Of a stretch of 18,881 bases of DNA, positions 8,503 to 16,734 are shown piece after piece. The notes under the pieces were generated by a model. The model made no database searches. It was not told the DNA's origin and was given only the letters and a program-made list of their open reading frames with translations. A program made the position numbers and the translations under genes. This stretch comes from Zygnema cylindricum. Its lineage: Eukaryota > Streptophyta > Zygnematophyceae > Zygnematales > Zygnemataceae. Each line of letters starts with the position of its first letter. Position 1 is the first letter of the stretch. The stretch covers positions 64,001 through 82,881 of the forward strand of contig JBBHKE010002718.1 in assembly GCA_037447655.1 (NCBI GenBank), written 5' to 3'.

Positions 8503-10026
8503 AGGAAAACTGCCTTATGGTTTAATCAGATTGCACATATTAATTTCTTACGGGCACTATACTTTTAGGCTAGGTTGTTCAGGCTCTTTAGAAATTGAAG
8601 ATTCTAAGGTGAATTCACCTTTTTTTTTTTACATTTTTGTGTTCTGTGCAACAAATTTAAGCAACTTTCTCGTCAAAAAAGACAGTTTGCGTATGTTTTT
8701 TTTTCAGTTACTTTTTTGTGGGGAACAGAAATCTAACTTATGTGCTTGTTGCTGAGTCTCTTTGAAAGCTTTGCGTGGCAAAGACCTGTGTGTGATCTTT
8801 CAATCTATTTTACGATGAATTTTGCAACTACTTTCCTCGTTGCGAATCTATTTCAAGAAGACATGTCTTTAAATAGTTTTTGCCGATATAAACAAAAAAT
8901 ATCACGTCTCACTCTGGCAATATTACCACCAGATACACCCTTGCAAAGTTCACGCTCTTCCTAACACGAGAAAGTTTGGTGCAATGGATGTTGGTATAAG
9001 TGCCCCCAGCCAATGTCTCATGAGAGATATTTTGATATTTTTTCGCGGCCATGTCAATTTAGCTGTATCGCTTTTAGAGTTGATAACACTATTTTTTTTA
9101 GACCGAAAATCTTATATTAATGTTAATGCCACTGTACTAGTGAGTTCACTACAATCCGCCACATCTCCCTACCCTGAATTGAAATTATACATGATATTTT
9201 CACATTTACTCTATTTACTCCTTTACGTAACTCCTTTAATAGCGTGTACTCCTGTCCAATTCTGCAACACATTGTAGGGTATCTAAAATTTGACAATCCA
9301 AACTGAATTAAGCCATGCCTCAAATGCCAAAAGACTATGGTGTGCACGGCACTGTTGGCAGCTGTCCTGATCACTGCTCGCTATTCGCTACTAAAATAAC
9401 TTTATGCGGAATGATTAAGTGTACATCTTTCCATTTTTACATGTCCAGGGAGTTTGATTTCAGATGCTATCTCATAGAATTAATCGGGCAAATACAGCCG
9501 GGTTCTCCTGTTGCTTGGTGCTAATCATTGCAGAAGTGACCGGTTCAAATTACCTATTTATATGCAATCCTGTAAAATACAGGAAACAGACACAAAACGG
9601 TGATATGTAATGCTGTTATTCATTGTGATTTTTCCTTTTTTTTCTCTTGCTTTTTTGGCTAATAGCTGACGTACCTGTGAGACTTCCATTTCCTGGCTAG
9701 GTGGTCATGAAGGCAAGCTTGATTTCTATTAAATCATCTGTCCACCATTATTGCAATAAAATTTAAAATTTTGTTGCCGCGAGTCTCTTCACTTGTAAGC
9801 ACGAAGAAAGAAAGAAGCCTCTGCGAGGTTTTAGGATTCATGGTGGATAGACCATCTTACTGCAAAGGTTGCAAAAAGAATAGTTGACGACAAAAAAGCA
9901 TAGTTGTTCAAAACGCATTTTACGCACGATTCAAACGCGCGTACAATACGTAGAAACTGGAGAGGTCGATTTGAAAAAATCGTAAAAATCGTTAATGAAT
10001 TTCTGTCCGTACATTTTTGTACATAT
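8503..10026. other. Intergenic DNA, nothing recognised
   Basis: About 1.5 kb of AT-rich DNA downstream of the F-box gene. Several frames of 60-97 codons occur on both strands (for example 8984-9277 and 9315-9524 on plus), but none shows a domain, a plausible splice partner or a GC rise like the exons. There are no transposon ends, and GTAC frequency is at background. It is best read as the unique gene-side flank of the transposon cluster. Confidence 0.5.
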
Positions 10027-10034
10027 AAAGAAAA

Positions 10035-11416
10035 GGAAATTGATCATGACAGTGACTGTTTTGGTTGCGCACAGTCACTTACGTCATTTGTCAAAATACG
10101 TACGTTTGAAGTACACATTAAAGTACCGTTGAGTATAAATTTGACGGTCAATCGGTTGGACATCTTTGACTTTCATAATATTGTTACAACCGGTTAAAAT
10201 TTTGTCGCGCTTGCGAACGTCGACCGTCATAATAAAATCTGCAATTCACACGGCCGGCGAGCGTTTACGGTAACAAAACTGCGGCGACCACGTGTAAATA
10301 AAATGGTTGCAGACAGTAACTTTTTGTCGTTATGTGAGCTCCACGGTGAGAGCACTTAGCCGCAAAATTGAAGTACTATAAGTCTCGTACGTAAATATTA
10401 TAACGCACGAAACGAAATAAACTTTTATAATAAAACGAACCGGCGTAAAAATATCATTTAAAATTAAATGAAAAAAATGAGCGTCGTGCCGTCGTCACGC
10501 GCGACGAAATCGAGCCACGCTATTTACGAATCAACATACTTACAATGACAAGATCGTAGCAGGATCGGTCGTACAAAGGTATTGCCGCTTTGTCCTACAC
10601 ATAAATTACTTCCGCGGACGAAAAAATCGCGTCACGCTTCGCGAACCAACATTTCCTCGCAATCGACCAGCGTGCGACTCGAACAAATGAATACCGGTCG
10701 GCGCTGGCACCAAACCGAACCGACACAAAAATACAGTACCGAACGAAACAAAACATAACTGACGCGAACTGAACAAAAATTTGAATGCATGGTTTCGGCC
10801 GACGCCGATCGCCCAATATCCTAACATTTCGCTGTCAATGTAAGTATGTTGATTCGTAAATAGCGTGGCTCGATTTCGTTGCGCGTGACAACGCTCATTT
10901 TTTTCATTTAACTTCAAATGATATTTTTACGCCGGTTCGTTTTATTATAAAAGTTTATTTCGTTTCGTGCGTTATAATATTTTCGTACGAGACTTATAAT
11001 ACTTACAGTTTCAATAGGTTTTGTTTCACTTTGCGTCTAAGTTCAATGTAACACTTAGACGATTCAATTTCAATTTTGCGGCTAAGTGCTCTCAACGTGG
11101 AGCTCACATAACGACAAAAAGTTACTGTCTGCAACCATTTTATTTACATGTGGTCGTCGCCGTTTTGTTATCGTAAACGCTCGCCGGCCGTGTGAATTGC
11201 TAATTTTATTATGACGGTCGACGTTCGCAAGCGCGGCAAAATTTTAAGCAGCTGAAACAATATTATGAAAGTCAAAGATGTCCAACCGATTGACCGTCAA
11301 ATTTATGCTCAACGGTACTTTATTTGTACCAATGTGTACTTCAAACGTACGTTTTTTGACAAAATTACGTAAGTGACTGTGCGCAACCAAAACAGTCACT
11401 GTCATGATCAATTCCC
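10035..11416. mobile_element. Foldback Mutator-like element FB1, subfamily A
   Basis: A 1382-bp element with GGAAATTGATCATGACAGTG at the left and CACTGTCATGATCAATTCCC at the right. Arms at 10035-10550 and 10833-11416 are inverted copies, around a loop of about 282 bp. AAAGAAAA directly flanks both ends (10027-10034 and 11417-11424), consistent with a 9-bp duplication that lost one base. Long arms with a 9-bp duplication point to the Mutator superfamily. The left arm lacks about 75 bp present in the right arm. Arm landmarks: GTCGACCGTCAT, TTTACGGTAACAAAACTGCG, GAGCTCCACGGTGAGAGCAC, TTAGCCGCAAAATTGAA. The loop at about 10585-10755 matches the FB3 loop. No transposase. Confidence 0.9.
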
Positions 11417-11532
11417 AAAGAAAATTGAATTGAACATGGAACGCAGTTTGGGCGTTTCCCGTTAAACGAGCAGTAGGAAATTTTAATAAGGGAATTGCTA
11501 ATCGCAGAGACTATTTTTGTTGCGCGCAGGTA

Positions 11533-12051
11533 CACCGTGAATCGCTATTAGCGTAATGAAATAGATAGCGTAATGAAACAATTAGCGTTATTTACGCTAA
11601 TTGGGAATGTCGTTTTTTTGGGAAATAATTTTTATTCTAATTTTTCGTACACTCTAATTTGCAAACTGCTTTGTAAAAAAATTCGGTGCAGAATATCTCC
11701 ACACTACAATATGTGCATGTACAAAATTGTTCAAATCGTACGCCGTCGCATTTTTTTTTCATCCACGAATGCCGTAAAAAAATTACGCAATTACATGTTA
11801 GCGCGACTACGGGACAGCGTGAATATCTTTTCTGTACTTTTCTACTAAAAAAAGTACTAAATTGTACGGATCTGACAGACCGTACACCACACTATTTCCG
11901 ATGGCACTATATTAGAGTCATGAATCCTATTTTATGGAACACCTCAAATAAAGTGTAGGAACATTTAGAATGTCTAATTCTATTTGAGAATTTGACCAAA
12001 AAATCAAGGTACCTCAATTAGCGACCAACACGCTAATAGCGATTCACGGTG
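11533..12051. mobile_element. TA-inserting MITE within FB2 (CACCGTG family)
   Basis: A 519-bp element with perfect inverted ends, CACCGTGAATCGCTATTAGC at the left and its complement at the right, flanked by TA on both sides. The uninterrupted target GCAGGTAGTTGTC is present in FB4 at about 14801, so a precise TA insertion is demonstrated. TA duplication is the habit of Tc1/mariner and Stowaway-type elements, though these ends are not the classic Stowaway CTCCCTCC. Two overlapping plus-strand frames of about 90 codons (11573-11848 and 11686-11958) show no transposase motif. Confidence 0.88.
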
Positions 12052-12469
12052 TAGTTGTCAGAAATTGAACATTTGAAGTACAATTTCGTAAAGGCTACGT
12101 ACCTTTAATTTCATATCTGACGGTCAATCCGCCGAACAACTTTGACTGGCGGAATATTGTACCAGCAGTTAAAAAAGTATCGCGCTTGCAAACGTCTACC
12201 GTCATAAAAAAAAAAAAAAATCACACGGCCGGCGCAGGTTTACTGTAACCAAACTGCGGCAGCCACATATAAATAAAATGGCTGCGCGCAGGTAGTTTAC
12301 TGCAAAAAATGAAATCAACTCGCGAACCGTTACATTGAACTTGGACACATATTAAAGGACGACGTACAACATGTGTAAACTCGCACGAAACCAAATAAAC
12401 TTCGGACAAAATAAAAATGCGTACCCGACTACCCGCGTATAAATATCGATGAAACTAAAATGAAACGTC

Positions 12470-12492
12470 GTCACGTCCACGGTGGACGTGAC
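12470..12492. repeat. Perfect 23-bp palindrome at the fold of FB2
   Basis: GTCACGTCCAC, a central G, then GTGGACGTGAC: 11-bp perfect arms. It lies where the FB2 arms meet and contains ACGT cores. It probably arose from the collapse of the foldback centre. Confidence 0.9.
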
Positions 12493-13448
12493 AACGAGTT
12501 GATTTCATTTTTGCGGCTAACGTGAACTGATAAACTACCTGCGCGCAGCCTTTTTATTTATATGTGGCTGCCGTAGTTTCGTTACAGTAAAACTGCGCTG
12601 GCGGTGTTTTTTTTTTTTTTTTATGATGGTCGACGTTTGCAAGCGCGCGACTTTTTTGACCGCCGGTACAATAATTCGCCAGTCAAAGTTGTTCGACAAA
12701 TTGACCGTCAGATCTGAAATTAAAGGTAAGTAGCTTGTACGAAATTGTACTTCAAATGTACAATTTCTGACAACTACCTGCGCGCAACAAAAATCGTCTC
12801 TGCGATTAGCAATTACCTTTTAATAATTTATGAAAGGGAATTGATAATGACAGTGACTGTTTTGGTTTCGGACAGTCACTTACGTCATTTTGTCAAAAAA
12901 CGTACGTTTGAAGTACACACAGGTACAAATAAAGCACCGTTGAGTACAAATTTGACGGTCAATCGGTTGAACAACTTTGAATTTGAAAATATTTTTCAAC
13001 CGCTTAAAATTATGTCACGCTTGCGAACGTCGACCGTCATCATAAATTTAGCAATTCACACGGTCGGCGAACGTTTACGGTAACAAAACTGCGGCAACCA
13101 CATGTAAATAAAAAGTGTTGCAGACAGTCACTTTTTGTCGTTATGTGAGCTCCACGGTGAGAGCACTTGGCCGCAAAATTGAAATTTAATCGTCTAAGCA
13201 TTACATTGAACTTAGACGCAAAGTGAAACGAAACCTCTTGAAACTGAAGTCTTGTATGGAAATATTGCCGGTTCGTCGTACACATAAAATATTTATGCGG
13301 ACGAAAAAATCGCGTCACGCTTCGCGAACCAACATTTCTTCGAAATCGACAAGCGTGCGATTCGTACAAATGAAAACCGCTCGGCGCTCGCACCAAACCG
13401 AACCGACACAAAATTATAGTATCGAATGAAACAACACATAACTGAGAG

Positions 13449-14075
13449 CAGAGGTCGCAAAAGTCAAAACAATTCATACCCGAAATCGACCGTTTTTTTA
13501 TTTTCAAAATCTGGGTAACCGATGCCCGACCGAGTTTTGTCACGCTCCAAAATTGTTAACCGTTAACCGACCGTCGTTTACAAAAAAAAAATAAGCGAAA
13601 CTTGATTTTTCGCGACTAACAGTGCCCGCCCGTAACTGAAAAAAGTACAAAATTAATCAATGTACGACGGAATAAGCTAATAATTACGATTTGTCGCGTT
13701 GCATAAGATTTGCGAAAAGAATATTGTACTACCGTGTCAGATTTGTGACGCTTTGTCGCGTTCCTTTGATTTGTGAAATAAATAGCTTACTACAGTACCG
13801 TGTCAGATTTGCGACGCTAATCATGATGCCACGTACTTCCACGATGCCAAAGAGTACAAAGTGCAAGAATGTTGGATTATAGGGACAGTACAAAATTTTC
13901 ATTTTTTTTTGTTATTTGGTTGACTGACGGTTACCGATGGTGTTTTTTTTCCAGGTGAATCAACCGACCGTAACCGCCCGACCCACAAAATTTGGCAATT
14001 GAATCCGTTCCGGATCCTGCGTGGGCGGTCGGTTAACGGTTGGTCACGGTTTCGGTTGACCGTTTGCGACCTATG
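13449..14075. mobile_element. hAT-like non-autonomous element in the FB3 loop
   Basis: A 627-bp element with ends CAGAGGTCGCAAA and TTTGCGACCTATG (12 of 13 matching). It is flanked by ACTGAGAG (13441-13448) and ACTGAGGG (14076-14083), an 8-bp duplication with one change. FB1 shows the equivalent uninterrupted context (CATAACTGA then CGAACTGAAC). End sequence, 8-bp duplication and subterminal ACCGACCG/AACCGTTAACCG repeats fit Ac-like hAT elements. No transposase frame. An internal 62-bp tandem duplication lies at 13691-13818. Confidence 0.8.
13691..13818. repeat. 62-bp tandem duplication inside the hAT element
   Basis: Two diverged copies start TTGTCGCGTT at 13691 and 13753. Each carries an ACCGTGTCAGATTTGYGACG block at its end. 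The short plus-strand frame at 13691-13882 is this repeat translated and has no other support. Confidence 0.75.
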
Positions 14076-14762
14076 ACTGAGGGTCTGATGAGAACCGAAC
14101 AAAACATTTGACGGCGCGATTTCGGTCGACGCCGATTCGCCCAATATCCTAACATTTCGCTGTCGATGTAAGATTGTTGATTCGTATATAGTGTGGCTCG
14201 ATTTCGTCGCTTGTGACGACGCGTATTTTTTTCATTTAATTTAAAATGATATGGTTCGTTTTATAATAACAGTTTATTTCGTTTCGTGCGTTATAATATT
14301 TTGTACGAAACTTATAGTACTTCAGTTTAAAATTGTTTCGTTTCACTATGCGTCTAAGTTCAATGTAACGATAACTCGATTAAATTTCAATTTTGCGGCT
14401 AAGTGCTCTCATCGTGGAGCTCACATAACGACAAAAAGTGACTGTCTGCAACACTTTTTATTTACATGTGGTTGCCGCAGTTTTGTTACCGTAAACGTTC
14501 GCCGGCTCTGTGAATTGCTAGATTTATTATGATGGTCAACGTTCGCAAGCGCGGCATAATTTTAAGCGGTTGAAAAATATTTTCAAAATCAAAGTTGTTA
14601 TACCAGTTGAACGTCAAATTTGTACTCAACGGTGCTTTATTTGTACCTGTGTGTACTTCAAACGTACATTTTTGACAAAATGATGTGAGTGACTGTCCCC
14701 ATCCAAAACAGTCACTGTCATTATCAATTCCCTTTATGAAAATAACCCACACAATTTTTTTA

Positions 14763-15714
14763 GGGAATTGCTAATCGCAGAGACGATTTTTGTTGCGCGC
14801 AGGTAGTTGTCAGAAATTGTATATTTGAAGTACAATTTCGTACAAGCTACGTACCTTTAAGTTCAGATTTGATGGTCCCGTCGAACAAATTTTACCGGCG
14901 AAATATTGTAACGGCCGTTAAAAAAGTGTCGCGCTTGAGAACGTCGACCGTCATAAAAAAAAAACAATTCACACGGTCGAAGCAGGTTTACTGTAACAAA
15001 ACTGCGGCAGCCACATATAAATAAAATGGCTGCGCGCAGGTAGCTCCACTGTGAGAGCACACACCGACATTTGACTTAGCCGCAAAAATGCAATTTAATC
15101 GCGATCCGTTACACTGAACTTGGACACAAATTAAACGACGACGTACAACATATAAAAACTCGCACGAAACGAAATAAACTTCGTACAAAATATAAAAGCG
15201 TACCTGCGTATAAATAATTTGGTTGCGCGTGACGACACGTCATTTTAGTTTCATCGATATTTATACGCGGGTACGCTTTTATATTTTGTACGAAGTTTGT
15301 TTCGTTTCGTTGCGAGTTTATACATGTTGTACGTCGTCGTTTAATTTGTGTCCAAGTTCAGTGTAACGGATCGCGATTAAATTGCATTTTTGCAGCTAAG
15401 TCAAATGTCTGTGTGTGTGCTCACAGTGGAGCTACCTGCGCGCAGCCATTTTATTTATATGTGGCTACCGCAGTTTTGTTACAGTAAACCTGCGCTGGCC
15501 GTGTGAATTGTTGTTTTTTTATTATGGTCGACGTTCGCAAGCGCAACACTTTTTTAACCGCCGTTACAATACTTCGCAAGTCAAATTTGTTCGACGGGTT
15601 GACCGTCAAATGTGAACTTAAAGGTACGTAGCTTGTACGAAAATGTACTTCAAATGTACAATTTCTGACAACTACCTGCGCGCAGCAAGAATCGTCTCTG
15701 CAATTAGCAATTCC
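14763..15714. mobile_element. Foldback Mutator-like element FB4, subfamily B, near-complete palindrome
   Basis: A 952-bp element that is palindromic almost throughout: arms at about 14763-15216 and 15262-15714 with a loop of about 45 bp. Ends are GGGAATTGCTAATCGCAGAG and CTCTGCAATTAGCAATTCC (one C lost). The perfect 9-bp duplication ATTTTTTTA lies at 14754-14762 and 15715-15723. It is the least rearranged subfamily B copy and provides the empty sites used to define the insertion in FB2. Arms contain the TATA-like ACATATAAATAAAATGG. No coding content. Confidence 0.93.
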
Positions 15715-15751
15715 ATTTTTTTATCGAAAAATCTACATCAACTAGGTTTTG

Positions 15752-16577
15752 TAGTGTGGGGCATCGAGGACCGTTTGTCGATATTCGATATATATATATC
15801 GAATTTCAGAAACCCGATAATCGATATATCGCTTCGATATATTGAATTTCAAATTATCGCAATATATCGCCAATATATCGTATCGCCAATATATTGAAGC
15901 TTCAAAAAAAATAAAAAATCTCACAAGTTATCAAAGTCACGTGACTTTTGACAAAGTGACTGTAAAATCTTTGCCGGAAAGAAATACAGTTTTTTCTTGA
16001 AAGTCAGCAGATTGAAGGAGATCTATGAGGTACATTGATGAGGTACACTTGTGAAGTACACGTACGTTATACGCAAGTACGATTTTCAAGACAAAAAATG
16101 TCGGTTTCCAAATATTTGATGATTTTTTAGATTTGATATTAGCTTACGTGGAACCACTCATACCAGAACATGTACGTAAAACTTATTTACAAACGATACT
16201 TGATGTACCGAAGGCCTCTGTAATACATAAATTTTGCTGTCCGTACTATTACATAGACCTCCTCGTGTAACCATACCCCAAATAAGTAATCATTAGAATT
16301 ATAGAATTAGTACTTTTTTGTCGGTTACATTTTGCGGCGTCTACCTTAAAGTCACAAAACGAAAATCACGGCGTACGTGGCGTATTAGACAATTTGACTT
16401 TTTCGCTAAAATATCATATTATATAAAAAAATATAAATATTAAATTTAAAAAATACTATATATCGCGATAATTTATGTTGGTCTCGCTACGATATATCGA
16501 GGATTCTTCTCGATCGATATTCGAAATATCTAATATCGAGATTACCGCGATATGAATTTACCCGATACCCAACACTA
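15752..16577. mobile_element. hAT-like non-autonomous element rich in TCGATA palindromes
   Basis: An 826-bp element with ends TAGTGTGGGGCATCGAG and CCCGATACCCAACACTA (14 of 17 matching). It is flanked by AGGTTTTG (15744-15751) and GGGTTTTG (16578-16585), an 8-bp duplication with one change. TAGTGTTGGG-type ends and 8-bp duplications are characteristic of hAT MITEs. Both subterminal regions (about 15775-15900 and 16455-16555) are built from ATATCGATAT-like palindromes, probably subterminal transposase-binding repeats or secondary expansion. The middle is non-coding. Confidence 0.85.
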
Positions 16578-16643
16578 GGGTTTTGAATACTATTTTAACG
16601 TCATCCAGAATCTGTAGAACGAAGTTCAAATCTTGGACATCGG

Positions 16644-16653
16644 TATATAAATA
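16644..16653 (+). promoter_or_regulatory. Strong TATA-box match beside a short hairpin
   Basis: TATATAAATA followed by AGGG, with CCCTTATATA at about 16680-16689 forming an inverted partner. It lies just upstream of the minisatellite. There is no ORF downstream to give it a purpose, so it may be fortuitous. Confidence 0.25.
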
Positions 16654-16734
16654 AGGGAACGTCGTTCGCCTTCGGGGAAACCCTTATATAGGCATCGTGT
16701 CTGTCTCAATTTTTTTCTGTCACATGGCCGTACC

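Larger units (their letters stand above)
11490..12817. mobile_element. Foldback Mutator-like element FB2, subfamily B, interrupted by a MITE
   Basis: It starts GGGAATTGCTAATCGCAGAG and ends with the complement (CTCTGCGATTAGCAATTACC, one terminal base changed). TTTTAATAA flanks it perfectly on both sides (11481-11489 and 12818-12826), a 9-bp duplication typical of Mutator elements. A TA-flanked MITE (11533-12051) interrupts the left arm. Without it FB2 is about 807 bp. Arms share GTTGCGCGCAGGTA, GTCAGAAATTG, GTACGTACCTTTAA-like and CACACGGCCGGCGC blocks with FB4. The right arm has lost about 100 bp of inner arm, and a perfect palindrome marks the fold near 12470-12492. Non-coding. Confidence 0.9.
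12836..14732. mobile_element. Foldback Mutator-like element FB3, subfamily A, carrying a hAT insertion
   Basis: It starts GGGAATTGATAATGACAGTG and ends CACTGTCATTATCAATTCCC, exact complements over 20 bases. The 9-bp duplication TTTATGAAA is perfect (12827-12835 and 14733-14741). The left arm runs to about 13267 and the right arm from about 14160. The loop shares its 13275-13445 part with the FB1 loop and is interrupted by a hAT-like element. Length without that element is about 1262 bp, close to FB1. Its left duplication abuts the right duplication of FB2 with no base between. Non-autonomous. Confidence 0.92.

Noticed and set aside
11573-11958. Two overlapping ORFs of about 90 codons in the FB2 MITE as a transposase remnant
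   Set aside because: No DDE/DDD-type motif or helix-turn-helix pattern is visible, and the lengths are as expected by chance in AT-rich DNA.
10606-13543. Minus-strand peptide shared by the FB1 and FB3 loops (CRFGLV...GSRSVTRFFRP), a possible conserved coding relic
   Set aside because: The DNA copies differ at about 13 of 145 positions and about 10 of those change the amino acid, so there is no sign of selection on protein. Shared descent of the loop explains it.
13040-13543. 167-codon minus-strand ORF as a gene
   Set aside because: It spans the FB3 arm, the loop and the first part of the inserted hAT element, so it crosses a transposon junction and cannot be one native gene.
10027-15723. 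Tandem duplication of an A-B foldback unit
   Set aside because: Each element has a different flanking duplication and a different internal insertion history, so they are separate insertions.
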